Shown here: in pieces, positions 45,033 to 54,179 of the stretch
Layout of the letters: each line of letters opens with the position of its first letter
How positions within the stretch are numbered: the stretch's first letter is position 1
DNA from: Thiobacillus sp.
GTDB lineage: Bacteria > Pseudomonadota > Gammaproteobacteria > Burkholderiales > Thiobacillaceae
Length of the DNA: 64,000 nt
Reading direction: 5' to 3'
NCBI GenBank assembly: GCA_019459325.1
Contig: JAIBFA010000065.1
Span: forward strand, 22,483-86,482
The notes under the pieces: generated by a model
Told to the model about the DNA's origin: nothing
What the model saw: only the letters and a program-made list of their open reading frames with translations
Databases searched by the model: none
Translations under genes and position numbers: made by a program

Positions 45033-45275
45033 TTAGAACAGGTCAGTAATGAAAGCGTAAATGCCCTTCACGAAAAGCCAAACTTGTTGAGAAATTTCTG
45101 GCACGTGTACCATCAAAAACCGCCAAGTTGCAGGGCGCATCAGTAAATCAGCCAAAAATCTCTTAATGGCTTTCAGTGCTGTACGCCTTACCTTTTCAAA
45201 CTTGGAAGGCGGCTCACCACCGCTTCCCCCCTGCGCTTTACTACACTTCGGTTGCTCTGTAATTTGTACTTCCAT
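45033..45275 (-). CDS. 80-residue protein at the head of the retron cassette
   Basis: Begins MEVQITEQPKCSKAQGG, with a polar N-terminal half and a basic/hydrophobic C-terminal half (FEKVRRTALKAIKRFLADLL; later VWLFVKGIYAFITDLF) that could be membrane-associated. AGGAG lies six bases before the ATG. This ribosome site falls inside a strong RNA stem (45283-45292 pairs with 45342-45351). Unknown family; position and composition make it a candidate effector or third component. Confidence 0.55.
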   Translation of the reverse strand: MEVQITEQPKCSKAQGGSGGEPPSKFEKVRRTALKAIKRFLADLLMRPATWRFLMVHVPEISQQVWLFVKGIYAFITDLF

Positions 45276-45480
45276 TTACATCTCCTATGAAAAACATTGA
45301 TCTGAGGATCAATGTGAAGGCTGAATGCCTTCCCCTCGCTCTTTCATAGGACAGAGACAGCAACCGAAAACCCCTCAAATCACAATTTGACTGATCGCCG
45401 TCCCTCAGGCGATCAGGTTTGCACAGTCCGACACGCGAGACGCGGGACAAAGACCGAGGCAAGGGTTTGGTGCGAATAGC
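45247..45480 (-). ncRNA. Structured RNA upstream of retron genes, candidate msr-msd
   Basis: Read on the minus strand: a 9-bp hairpin (45416-45408 / 45399-45391), a 6-bp hairpin (45390-45385 / 45380-45375), then a long-range stem (45368-45359 / 45256-45247). That stem encloses a 10-bp stem (45351-45342 / 45292-45283), which itself contains hairpins of 6 bp (45332-45316) and 9 bp (45315-45294). A bulged hairpin is at 45448-45426. Short hairpins followed by a long one is the order expected of msr then msd. The 3' arm overlaps the first codons of the 80-aa gene. The a1/a2 flanks were not identified, so limits are approximate. The rest of the gap to 45849 holds nothing I can support. Confidence 0.5.
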
Positions 45481-45849
45481 TACTACACACCACGAGCCAA
45501 AGCTCAAAACAACATTCGAGGTTTCTCTGTTTACCAAATTACAGGCGTCAGTTTAATGGGATGAGCAGAAAATACAAGAAAATATTCGCCTACAGCGAAA
45601 TATTTTCGCTAGATGCCAACTTTATAAGACGGGCGGGGTACGAGTCTGGCTTTGTAGCCGAGAACGACCTAGCATTTGTTTTGAGCTTTCGGGGCGTCTG
45701 CCGAAGCTGCCAATCAACTGGCTTAGTCAGATTGGGTGGGAGACGTGGCACAAGACACGATCTGACCTGGCAATCGGTTTTCGTGTTCTTCCAGCCGAAA
45801 TTCCGGATTGACTGAGACCGTCAGGCCCACGACACTTCCCGAAGTGCTC

Positions 45850-46251
45850 ATGAATTTCTTGTCCCTCTGTGCGATGTGTTCAGCCGTAGTCAAATCCCGT
45901 TTCCTGCCAGCCGTCATGTCCGTTTGGCTCGGCCTGTTCTTCTGCGTGCCTGCCCAGGCCAGCGAGCTTCACGGCAAGAACGGCAGCGTGATCCTGCGCA
46001 TGTGCAAAAGCGCGGACAAGGTGAAGACGCTTTCCGTGATGTGCCATAGCTATCTCGACGGGTATATCGACGCGGCGCATCACTACAGCAAGGGCAAGGC
46101 GGCTTTTTGCCTGGATGCCCGCGACAGGAACGTGGCGCCGGGGGCGTTGGTGGAGTGGATCGACGCGCATCCCGAATCCTTGACCCAGCCGGCCGCCGAG
46201 GTGATGCAGAAGGCGCTGGCGGAGCGGTTTCCGTGCAAGGGCAGGAAGTAG
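45850..46251 (+). CDS. Rap1a/Tai-like small exported protein
   Basis: 133 residues with an N-terminal hydrophobic signal segment ending VPAQAS and a compact domain with four cysteines (RMCKS, MCHSYL, AAFCLD, FPCKG). The pattern SYLDGYIDAAHHYSKGKAAFCL, later LVEWIDAHPESL, matches the Rap1a/Tai family, some members of which are immunity proteins to secreted amidase effectors. No effector gene is adjacent. Next gene starts one base after the stop. Confidence 0.65.
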   Translation: MNFLSLCAMCSAVVKSRFLPAVMSVWLGLFFCVPAQASELHGKNGSVILRMCKSADKVKTLSVMCHSYLDGYIDAAHHYSKGKAAFCLDARDRNVAPGALVEWIDAHPESLTQPAAEVMQKALAERFPCKGRK

Positions 46252-46252
46252 C

Positions 46253-46993
46253 GTGTCCGCGGTTGCGTGCGGATCGCTGCCGATCATTTTCCGCGACGAC
46301 AGCCTCATTGCCATTCACAAGCCGGCGGGGCTGCTGGTGCATCGCAGCGTGCTGGATCGCCATGAAACCCGTTTCGCGTTGCAGATGCTGCGCGACCAGA
46401 TCAGCCAGCCGGTTTATCCGGTGCATCGGCTCGACAAGGGGACGTCCGGCGTGCTGCTGTTTGCGCTGGATCGCGAGGTCGGACGCGTGCTGAACAGCCA
46501 GTTCGAACGCGGCGAGGTGAGCAAGCGCTATGTTGCCGTGGTGCGCGGGCATCCGCCGGAATCGGGCGATATCGATCATCCGCTGCAGCGCATGGCGGAC
46601 GAGCATGCCGGGATTGCGGCCCGTGGCGCGGCGCAAGCCGCGCAAACCCGTTACCGCCGGTTGGCGACGGTGGAATTGCCGTATCGGGTGGACCGCTATC
46701 CCAGTAGCCGCTATGCCCTGGTCGAGCTGGAACCGCTGACCGGCCGCTGGCACCAGCTGCGCCGCCACATGAAGCACATCGCGCACCCCATCATCGGCGA
46801 CGCGACGCACGGCAAGGGGCGGCATAACCGCCTGTTCCAGACGCTGTACGGCCACTCTCGCCTGTTGCTGGCGGCCACCGGGATGCGGCTGGCGCATCCG
46901 GTCAGCGGTCAGGCTTTGCACCTGCAGGCCGGGTTGGCCGAGGATCTCGCCGAGGTGATCGAACGCTTGGGGTGGGGCGAGGTGTGCTGCTGA
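46253..46993 (+). CDS. truC: tRNA pseudouridine synthase (TruC-like)
   Basis: 246 residues from a GTG at 46253. RluA/TruC-type enzyme: catalytic Asp in YPVHRLDKGTSGVLLFAL, plus ELEPLTGRWHQLRRHMKHI, HPIIGD and the start IAIHKPAGLLVHRS. TruC isomerises uridine 65 of tRNAs. Length and the absence of an S4 domain favour TruC over the RluA/RluC enzymes. Confidence 0.85.
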   Translation: MSAVACGSLPIIFRDDSLIAIHKPAGLLVHRSVLDRHETRFALQMLRDQISQPVYPVHRLDKGTSGVLLFALDREVGRVLNSQFERGEVSKRYVAVVRGHPPESGDIDHPLQRMADEHAGIAARGAAQAAQTRYRRLATVELPYRVDRYPSSRYALVELEPLTGRWHQLRRHMKHIAHPIIGDATHGKGRHNRLFQTLYGHSRLLLAATGMRLAHPVSGQALHLQAGLAEDLAEVIERLGWGEVCC

Positions 46994-47077
46994 GCGGGCT
47001 GACCACCCTGCATTCCCCTCCCCCACCCCGCTCGTATACATTTGCGTTTCCCCCCGCACGCCAAGGAGCTGCCCCCC

Positions 47078-47737
47078 ATGACTGCCCTCACCCTCGTCAT
47101 CGGCAACAAGAACTACTCGTCCTGGTCGATGCGGCCCTGGCTGGTGCTGCGCCAGGCGGGCATTCCCTTTGCGGAGGTGCGCATTCCGCTATACCTGCCC
47201 GAGTCGGCCGCACCCCTGGCTTCCTGGTCGCCTTCGTGCAAGGTGCCAGCGCTGCACGATGGCGACATCCGGGTGTGGGATTCGCTGGCGATCTGCGAAT
47301 ACCTGCACGAGCGTTTTCCGGATAAACAGTTGTGGCCGGCCGATGCGGCGGCGCGGGCGGTGGCCCGCTCGGTGAGCGCGGAGATGCATGCGGGCTTCGG
47401 CGCGCTGCGCGAGCACATGTCGATGAACATCCGCGCCCGCTATCCGGGCAAGGGGCGCACGCCGGAATGCATTGCGGACATCGAACGCATCCTGGCGATC
47501 TGGACGGATTGCCGCGCGCGCTTTGGCGGCGGCGGCGATTTCCTGTTCGGGCACTTTTCCATTGCCGATGCGATGTACGCGCCGGTGGTGCTGCGCTTTC
47601 AGACCTATGGCGTGACGCTTACGGGCGCTGCGCGCGACTATGCCGATGCGGTGCTGGCGCTGCCTGCGCTGCAGGCCTGGGTGGCGGATGCGGTGGCGGA
47701 AACCGAGCGTATCGAGATGTTCGAACGCGGCGTATAA
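47078..47737 (+). CDS. Glutathione S-transferase family protein
   Basis: 219 residues. Thioredoxin-like N-terminal domain with LVIGNKNYSSWSMRPWL, VPALHDG and the glutathione-contact DSLAICEYL, then a helical C-terminal domain. The NYSSWSMRPWL start resembles zeta/maleylacetoacetate-like or YfcF-type GSTs. Start set at ATG 47078 by an AAGGAG site. Substrate unknown. Confidence 0.85.
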   Translation: MTALTLVIGNKNYSSWSMRPWLVLRQAGIPFAEVRIPLYLPESAAPLASWSPSCKVPALHDGDIRVWDSLAICEYLHERFPDKQLWPADAAARAVARSVSAEMHAGFGALREHMSMNIRARYPGKGRTPECIADIERILAIWTDCRARFGGGGDFLFGHFSIADAMYAPVVLRFQTYGVTLTGAARDYADAVLALPALQAWVADAVAETERIEMFERGV

Positions 47738-47812
47738 GGCGATGGGGTGGCGACGGTGATACGCTGAAAAAAGACTGTGGGATTTCCTATTCTCAAAACA
47801 AGGTAAAGCCGC

Positions 47813-48217
47813 ATGCACATCACGAATTACGCAGACCTGCTGAAGGCCGCCGGGCAGCAACCCGAACCGCAGCGGCTTCTTTTCGTTTTCACCCAATCCG
47901 AACTGCCCGAAGGCTATACCGAAGCCCAGAAACAAGGTTTTGAGGCCGGGACAGGGGGCGTTTTAACCCCCCAGATGTGTACCGACAAAGCCCTGGACGA
48001 GCTGGGTGATTTTTGCGATCTGGTGAACGAGTCGCGCCAGATGGGACCCGATTGGAAAATCGTGTTCGTCGCCAGCCTGCCAGGGCGCGGGGGGGTGATG
48101 TCGAGTACCGAAGAGGCGCAGGAACACTTGAAGACGATGATCCATTCCATACAGAATGGCGCGATCTCCAAGTATCTGGCATTCGACCAGGACGGGAATC
48201 TGGTTCAGTTCTCCTGA
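47813..48217 (+). CDS. Conserved hypothetical protein
   Basis: 134 residues, soluble. Contains RLLFVFTQSELPEGYTEAQ and IVFVASLPGRGG, and ends with KYLAFDQDGNLVQFS. No catalytic motif, signal peptide or membrane segment. Stands alone between the GST gene and a convergent hypothetical gene. Not recognised. Confidence 0.6.
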   Translation: MHITNYADLLKAAGQQPEPQRLLFVFTQSELPEGYTEAQKQGFEAGTGGVLTPQMCTDKALDELGDFCDLVNESRQMGPDWKIVFVASLPGRGGVMSSTEEAQEHLKTMIHSIQNGAISKYLAFDQDGNLVQFS

Positions 48218-48262
48218 ACAGCAGTTTCACGCATGAAGCGGTGGGATCACTGACGCGGGTGC

Positions 48263-48523
48263 CTACGGTTTGCGCCGCTGTTTGACGAAGCGCACGATCC
48301 TGTCCAGCTGGGAGTGCGCCTGCTTGCCGGCCCGCTCGGATTGCTTGGTCAGTTCTTTTTGCACCATGGCGTTAAAGGCGACCAGGTCCTGCCGCGGATA
48401 ATCGTCCTGCACGCCGCTGTCCTGAAAGAACTCGGCAATCCAGACTGCATCGAGTTCGTCATTGCCGGTCTCCAGCAGATATTCCATCGCAGCTATCTCG
48501 ACGTAATCGCTCAGTTTGGTCAT
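48263..48523 (-). CDS. Small hypothetical protein
   Basis: 86 residues, MTKLSDYVEIAAMEYLLETG at the N-terminus and a basic C-terminal tail (QLDRIVRFVKQRRKP). Predicted helical. It starts 18 bp after the Vgb-like gene stop on the same strand, so it is probably co-transcribed. Function unknown. Confidence 0.55.
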   Translation of the reverse strand: MTKLSDYVEIAAMEYLLETGNDELDAVWIAEFFQDSGVQDDYPRQDLVAFNAMVQKELTKQSERAGKQAHSQLDRIVRFVKQRRKP

Positions 48524-48540
48524 CGCGGCTCCCGCTGGCG

Positions 48541-49530
48541 CTAGCGCACCCGGCCCAGGCGTCCGTTCTGGCTGCCCATGTACCAGAGCTGGCCCTGGGC
48601 ATCGACGATCATCTTGCGGATGCCCGCCCCGGGCGTAGGCAGCTTCACGACTTTCAGTTCGCTGCTTTTTGGGTCGAGGCGCACCACGGTGTCGTGGCTG
48701 ATTTCGTTGGCCCACACGATGCCGGCGCCGTCCACGGTGACCGCGTAGGCGCCGCCCCCCGCGCCGGTGGGCAGGGCCACTTCGCGCACCACGCGGCGGG
48801 CGGCGGGATCGACCTGCACGAGCTTGTTGTGGCCATACAGGGTGACCCACAGGCTGCCGTCCGGCGCGGTGGCCATGCGGCGCGGGCGCGAGCCCTGGGG
48901 CAGGGCCAATTCCGACATCGCGCCGGTGGCGGGGTCGAGGATGCCGAGGCGGTCGTCGCCCATGCGGCAGAACCACACCCGGCCCTGGCGATCCAGGGTG
49001 AGGCCGTAGGGGCCGCCCGAGCTGGGATATTCGATGATGCGCCCGCTGGCCGTGTCCAGCCGCCCGATGCGGTTGCCGCTTTGCAGGGTGAACCAGATGG
49101 TGCTGCCGTCGTCGCTGATCACCAGGGTATGGGGGCCGCCGTCGCGCGTGGGCGTCGGCCACTCGCGCATCGCGCCGCTGGCGGGATCGAGGCGGCCGAT
49201 GGTGCCGTTGCCGTTGCCGGTGGTCCACACGATGCCTTTGCGGTCGACCAGTAGGCCATGCGGATGGTGGCCGCGCGGAAGGTTCCATTCCTTGAAGGTC
49301 TGGCTGGCGGGATCGAAACGCGCCACCTTGTTGCCCGCCATCACGGCGATGAAGATGGAACCGTCCGGCGCCACCGCCGGGTCGCGCGCGAACGCCGGGG
49401 TGGGCACGGCCCATTCGGAAACCTGGCCGCCGAAGCTGGCCGGGGTGCCGGCCGGGGTGCCGTAGTGGGAGCCGCCCGCCCAGGCCAGCGGGCTGATGAG
49501 GGCGAGGATCAGGATTAGACGTGTGTTCAT
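48541..49530 (-). CDS. Exported Vgb-like beta-propeller protein
   Basis: 329 residues with a signal peptide (LILILALISPLAWA). About seven repeats of the form WxxxGNGTIGRLDPASGA give a beta propeller like virginiamycin B lyase (Vgb) and related streptogramin-lyase-fold proteins. Most family members outside actinomycetes are not antibiotic lyases, so resistance is not implied. The catalytic His of Vgb cannot be confirmed by eye. Confidence 0.75.
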   Translation of the reverse strand: MNTRLILILALISPLAWAGGSHYGTPAGTPASFGGQVSEWAVPTPAFARDPAVAPDGSIFIAVMAGNKVARFDPASQTFKEWNLPRGHHPHGLLVDRKGIVWTTGNGNGTIGRLDPASGAMREWPTPTRDGGPHTLVISDDGSTIWFTLQSGNRIGRLDTASGRIIEYPSSGGPYGLTLDRQGRVWFCRMGDDRLGILDPATGAMSELALPQGSRPRRMATAPDGSLWVTLYGHNKLVQVDPAARRVVREVALPTGAGGGAYAVTVDGAGIVWANEISHDTVVRLDPKSSELKVVKLPTPGAGIRKMIVDAQGQLWYMGSQNGRLGRVR

Positions 49531-49733
49531 GGCTGCCTCCTGACAAATTGACCCCGCGCGGCCGGCGGGCGTTCCCCGTTTTTGGCTGACGCAGTGCTTA
49601 CGGCCCTGCGCTCACCTCGGTGTTGCCGTTCGTGCGCCAACCCAAAAGAACGCAGCTTCGGTTTGCGGTTCTCCCGCGGCGGGACCGTTTCAAATGCCCG
49701 CAGGAATCAGGGCACAAACAAGTTCCTTCGGCT

Positions 49734-50552
49734 TCATAGGAACGTTTGAAGAAACGCCCCGATTTCCCGCGTACAGATCTCGCGGCTGACCTGCAACGCG
49801 TCGTTGTGCCCGCCGCGCAGCTCGACCAGGCGCTTCGGCTCGCGCGCGGCCGCGAGCAATGCCTGGCCGTGGCTGAAGGGAATGATCTCGTCGTCGGGGC
49901 TGTGCAGGATCAGCACCGGGCTGCTCACGTTGTTGAGCGCCGCCCGAGTGTCGTAGCGATAGCGCACCAGCCGGGACGCCGGGAACATGGGATACAAGGC
50001 CTGGGCCATCTCGGGCACCGACGTGAAGCTGGCGTAGATGATCAGCCCTGCCGGCGGATGGCGTGCGGCGAGCCCGGCCGCGATCGAGCCGCCAAGCGAT
50101 TCGCCGAACACGACGATCCGTTCCGGCGCAAGGCGTTTCTCCTGCGTCAGCCAGGTCCACGCCGCCAGCGCATCCTGATCGGTGCCTTCCTCGCTCGGTT
50201 TGCCGCTGCTGGCGCCATAGCCGCGGTAATCGATGATGAGTATGTTGAGCCCGAGCCGGTGGAACACCTCGATCTGGTCGAGACGGTGCCCGATGTTGCC
50301 GCCGTTGCCGTGCAGATAGAGCAGCGTGCCGCGCGCTGCGGGCGCCGGGACGAACCAGCCGGCCAGCATTTCGCCATCCGCGGTGCGCAGTGTGACCGCG
50401 TCGAAGGGAAGTCCGATGTCGGCCGGGGTGGCCTCCACCTGCCGCGACGGCAGCTCGGGAAAATAGACGTAGCGTGCCTGGAACACATAGAGATAGAGCC
50501 CCAGACCCAGATACACGGCCGCGCCCAAACCCAGCACTGCTGCCCATCGCAT
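49734..50552 (-). CDS. Alpha/beta hydrolase, membrane-anchored
   Basis: About 272 residues. N-terminal membrane segment, then an alpha/beta hydrolase domain: oxyanion region YLHGNGGNIGHR, nucleophile GESLGG, acid in HSPDDEIIPF and catalytic His in GGHNDAL. The arrangement matches the BEM46/YqjL-like serine hydrolases. Start at 50552 gives MRWAAVLGLG; an upstream in-frame extension has no support. Substrate unknown. Confidence 0.8.
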   Translation of the reverse strand: MRWAAVLGLGAAVYLGLGLYLYVFQARYVYFPELPSRQVEATPADIGLPFDAVTLRTADGEMLAGWFVPAPAARGTLLYLHGNGGNIGHRLDQIEVFHRLGLNILIIDYRGYGASSGKPSEEGTDQDALAAWTWLTQEKRLAPERIVVFGESLGGSIAAGLAARHPPAGLIIYASFTSVPEMAQALYPMFPASRLVRYRYDTRAALNNVSSPVLILHSPDDEIIPFSHGQALLAAAREPKRLVELRGGHNDALQVSREICTREIGAFLQTFL

Positions 50553-50659
50553 GGTTCGCCCTCCGTGTCCGTGTGATTCCACTATAAAGATGGATGAGCA
50601 AAATGCCCAAGGCAGCCTTTGCCCCCGCATCCGCCCCCGACACCCAAGAGGAGACTCCC

Positions 50660-51556
50660 ATGAATGCCGACACCGACGCCCTGACCGCCGAATTCAACAG
50701 CCTCGTTCCCCCGCCCGTGCCCCTGAGCCGACGCGGTTTCCTGGTCACCGCGCTGGGCGCGGGCTTTGCCCTGGCTGTGCAGCCGGTGATGGCCCAGACC
50801 GCGATCACCACCGACAGCGCAGGCCTCGCGGCCGGGGAAATCCAGGTGCCGACCCCCGACGGCAACATGCCGGCCTACCGGGCCCAGCCGGCCCAGGGGT
50901 CGAACTTCCCGGTGATCCTGGTGGTGCAGGAAATCTTCGGCGTGCACGAGTACATCAAGGACACCTGCCGGCGCCTGGCCAAGCTGGGCTACCAGGCCAT
51001 CGCCCCCGAGCTGTATGCGCGCCAGGGCGACCCGCGCCAATACCCCGACATCCCGGACATCCTCGCCAAGGTGGTGTCCAAGGTGCCGGACAGCCAGGTC
51101 ATGGCCGACCTCGATGCCTGCGTGGCCTGGGCCAAGGCCCACGGCGGCGACACCACGCGGCTGGGCATCACCGGTTTCTGCTGGGGCGGGCGCATCACCT
51201 GGCTGTATGCCGCCCACAATCCCGGAGTGAAAACCGGCGTGGCCTGGTACGGGCGCCTCTCCAGCCCGGCCAGCGAGATGACGCCGAAGCATCCGCTGGA
51301 CCTGGCCGGCAAGCTGAACGGGCCGGTGCTGGGACTCTACGGCGGCGAGGACCCGGGCATTCCGCTGGACACCGTGGAGAAAATGAAGAAAGCCCTGGCG
51401 GATTCCGCCAACCCCGCCAGCAAGGCGTCAAGCATCCACGTCTATCCCGACGCGCCCCACGCCTTCCACGCCGATTACCGCGCCAGTTACCGCAAGGAGG
51501 CGGCGGAGGACGGCTGGCAACGCATGCACGCGTGGTTCAGGCAGCACGGGGTTTGA
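50660..51556 (+). CDS. Dienelactone hydrolase family protein with Tat signal
   Basis: 298 residues. [18 protein letters not shown] is a twin-arginine signal peptide. The hydrolase domain has the Cys nucleophile in ITGFCWGGR, Asp in GGEDPGIPL and His in [10 protein letters not shown], which is the dienelactone hydrolase triad. A GAGGAG site precedes ATG 50660. Exported by Tat, it probably hydrolyses an ester or lactone in the periplasm; substrate unknown. Confidence 0.85.
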   Translation: MNADTDALTAEFNSLVPPPVPLSRRGFLVTALGAGFALAVQPVMAQTAITTDSAGLAAGEIQVPTPDGNMPAYRAQPAQGSNFPVILVVQEIFGVHEYIKDTCRRLAKLGYQAIAPELYARQGDPRQYPDIPDILAKVVSKVPDSQVMADLDACVAWAKAHGGDTTRLGITGFCWGGRITWLYAAHNPGVKTGVAWYGRLSSPASEMTPKHPLDLAGKLNGPVLGLYGGEDPGIPLDTVEKMKKALADSANPASKASSIHVYPDAPHAFHADYRASYRKEAAEDGWQRMHAWFRQHGV

Positions 51557-51598
51557 AGCGGACGGCGCATGCCACTCCGGGGCTGGGCCGGAATTGCG

Positions 51599-54124
51599 TC
51601 AGGCCGCCTTTGCCGGACAGCGCTCGCGGATGAACTTCAAGGCCTCCTCGGCCGGCAGGGGCTTGCTGAACAGAAAGCCTTGCATGAAGTCACACTGGTG
51701 CTGGAGCAGAAAGTCGCGCTGGGCTTCGGTTTCGACGCCTTCCGCGATCACTTTCAGGCCGAGGTTGTGCGCCAGGGCCAGGGTGGCGGCGCTGATCTCG
51801 GCATCGCTCGGGTTGGTTTCGATGTCGCTCACGAAGGCCCGGTCCAGCTTGAGCACCTGGATGGGCAGGCGCTTGAGGTAGGCAAGCGAGGAATAGCCGG
51901 TGCCGAAGTCGTCGATGGCGAGCAGGATGCCGATGTCACGCAGGGCCTGCAGCTGGCCGATGGCACGTTCCGGGTTTTCCATGGCGACCGATTCGGTGAT
52001 TTCCAGTTCGAGATCGCTGCCCTTCAGGCCATGGCGCTTTAATGCCGCCTCCACGGTTTGCACCAGGCCCGCCGAGCGCAGCTGTTGTGCCGAGAGGTTG
52101 ACCGCCATGCGGATGTCCGCGATCCCTTCCGCCCGCCAGGCGCCCAGTTGCCGGCAGGCCTCATCCAGCACCCAACTTCCCAGGGCTTCGATCAGGCTGG
52201 ACTCTTCCGCGATGGGGATGAACTTGAGCGGGGAGATGTCGCCGAGCAGCGGGTGGCGCCAGCGCGCCAGGGCTTCGACGCCGAAACACCGGCCATCGCC
52301 GGCACACACCTGCGGCTGGTAGTGCAGATGCATCTGCCCGGTGCGCAAGGCCAGGTGCAGGTCGTTCTCCAGTCGCAGACGCTCGCCGGCGGCGGCATTC
52401 ATCGCCGGCGTGAAGTATTGGACATTGTTCCGGCCGAGTTCCTTGGCGTGGTACATGGCGGTGTCGGCATTCTTCATCAGGGTCGGCCCGTCCTCGCCGT
52501 CGCTCGGGTAGACGGCGATGCCGATGCTGGGGGTGGAACGCAATTCCTTGCCGTCGAAGAGGTAGGGCTGGCCGAGCGAACGCAGGATCTTGTCGCCGAG
52601 GGGCGCGGCATCCATCTCGTCCGTGATGCGGGTGAGGACGACGACGAACTCGTCGCCGCCCAGCCGCGCGACGATGTCGCTGTCCCGCACGCTGTCCCGC
52701 AGCCGCCGGGCGACCTCGATCAGCAAGCGGTCGCCGACATGATGGCCCAGGGTGTCGTTGATATTCTTGAAGCGATCCATGTCGATGAACATCACCGCCA
52801 CGCGCAGCTCGTCGCGATGGGCCGAAAGCAGCGCCTGGTCGAGGCGGTTTTCCAGGTTGTAGCGGTTGATCAGACCGGTGAGCGCGTCGTGATGGGCGAG
52901 ATAATCGATGCGCGCCTCGTTCGCCTTGCGCTCGCTGATGTCGGAATAGCTGGCGATATAGAACATGATTTTCTGCTCCGCATCGCGGATGACGGAAATG
53001 GACGCCCACTTGGGATACACCTCTCCCGTCTTTTTCTTGTCCCACAGCTCGCCGTTCCAATAGCCGTTCTCCTGCAGGCAACGCCACAGGTCCTCATACA
53101 CGGCCCGGGGCGTTTTGCCGCTGCTCAGCATATGCGGATCCTTGCCCTGGACTTCGTCGAGGCCGTACCCAGTTTGCGCAGTAAACGTGGCGTTCACGTT
53201 GACGATTCGATTGAAGCGATCCGAGATCAGCATCGCCTCGCCGCTACTGTGGAAGGCGTTGGCATACTGGCGCAGCTCTTCAGCTGCCGTTTCGGCGTTT
53301 TTTCGGGCCTGTTCCAGTTCGCTGCGTCCGCGCGCAAGGTTCTGGACCATGTCGTGCATCGCATTGGTGAGTTGCCCGACCTCGTCCCCGGCGTCTGAAA
53401 AAATGTGATTCGACAGGTCGCCCTGGGCAATTCTCTGCGACCATTTCAGCAGACCGGCGATTCGCACGCTGGCCCGCCGCGATACATAGAAAGCCATGCC
53501 CAGGAGCATGGCGCCGCCCAGGAAGCCGACGGCCAGGTTGATCTGCAGATTGCGGTTGGTGGCGGCGATGAGATGTTCGCGGCTGGCGGCAATGTCTTCG
53601 ATGGTGTGCCGCATCAGGGTTTGCATGGACTTCTGGATGTTCGTGAGGTGCCGATTCTCGATCCGGGTCAGCAACTCGATTGCGGATTCTTTTTCGAACT
53701 CCGAACTGAGGCGTACGGCCTCATTGATCCCCGCGAGGTAGATCGCGATGGCCTTGTCCAGGGCCACGGCCTCCTGCTGGGTCGAGGGATGCTCGTCTGC
53801 GGCGTGCCCGGAAATGGCCGGCAAATCGGCCTTGATGCGTTGCACGATACTGTTCAGATCGGATTTGACCTGGGTCATGTCTTGCGCGCTTTCGCTGGCG
53901 AGATGCTTGAGGCTTAAGGCCCGCACATTGGCGATGCCTATGTCGATGTCCTGAAGCGTCTTGAGGCGTTCACCGCTGGCCGAGTACATCTCGCTCAGGG
54001 CCTTGACGGAATTCTGCAACGCGAAGGCGGAGACGATGACGGCCCCTGCGCCGATGACCCCGACCATGGCCATCGGGACGATCAGTTGACGGTACAGCGA
54101 GCGATTCCTGAAGTAGGCGAACAT
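51599..54124 (-). CDS. Membrane-bound GGDEF-EAL protein (c-di-GMP turnover)
   Basis: 841 residues. Two membrane segments flank a helical periplasmic sensor (about 35-190), then HAMP, PAS (about 290-400), GGDEF (RLGGDEFVVVL) and EAL (FGVEALARWRHP, with DDFGTGYSS). Both catalytic motifs are intact, so it may make and/or break c-di-GMP. An ABC-type binding protein is encoded 55 bp upstream on the same strand, which suggests that its sensor region reads the loaded binding protein. No transporter permease genes are present. Confidence 0.9.
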   Translation of the reverse strand: MFAYFRNRSLYRQLIVPMAMVGVIGAGAVIVSAFALQNSVKALSEMYSASGERLKTLQDIDIGIANVRALSLKHLASESAQDMTQVKSDLNSIVQRIKADLPAISGHAADEHPSTQQEAVALDKAIAIYLAGINEAVRLSSEFEKESAIELLTRIENRHLTNIQKSMQTLMRHTIEDIAASREHLIAATNRNLQINLAVGFLGGAMLLGMAFYVSRRASVRIAGLLKWSQRIAQGDLSNHIFSDAGDEVGQLTNAMHDMVQNLARGRSELEQARKNAETAAEELRQYANAFHSSGEAMLISDRFNRIVNVNATFTAQTGYGLDEVQGKDPHMLSSGKTPRAVYEDLWRCLQENGYWNGELWDKKKTGEVYPKWASISVIRDAEQKIMFYIASYSDISERKANEARIDYLAHHDALTGLINRYNLENRLDQALLSAHRDELRVAVMFIDMDRFKNINDTLGHHVGDRLLIEVARRLRDSVRDSDIVARLGGDEFVVVLTRITDEMDAAPLGDKILRSLGQPYLFDGKELRSTPSIGIAVYPSDGEDGPTLMKNADTAMYHAKELGRNNVQYFTPAMNAAAGERLRLENDLHLALRTGQMHLHYQPQVCAGDGRCFGVEALARWRHPLLGDISPLKFIPIAEESSLIEALGSWVLDEACRQLGAWRAEGIADIRMAVNLSAQQLRSAGLVQTVEAALKRHGLKGSDLELEITESVAMENPERAIGQLQALRDIGILLAIDDFGTGYSSLAYLKRLPIQVLKLDRAFVSDIETNPSDAEISAATLALAHNLGLKVIAEGVETEAQRDFLLQHQCDFMQGFLFSKPLPAEEALKFIRERCPAKAA

Positions 54125-54179
54125 CTAGCCCCGGCTGTCTTGTAGGATGAGTTTTCGTATCGATGCCGCGGAAACGGGA

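Noticed and set aside
45561..45815. 84-codon plus-strand ORF right of the retron
   Set aside because: No ribosome site, no family resemblance and no supporting context.
48541..49530. Streptogramin resistance gene (vgb)
   Set aside because: The propeller repeat is shared by many non-resistance proteins, and the signal peptide and host make antibiotic lyase activity unlikely.
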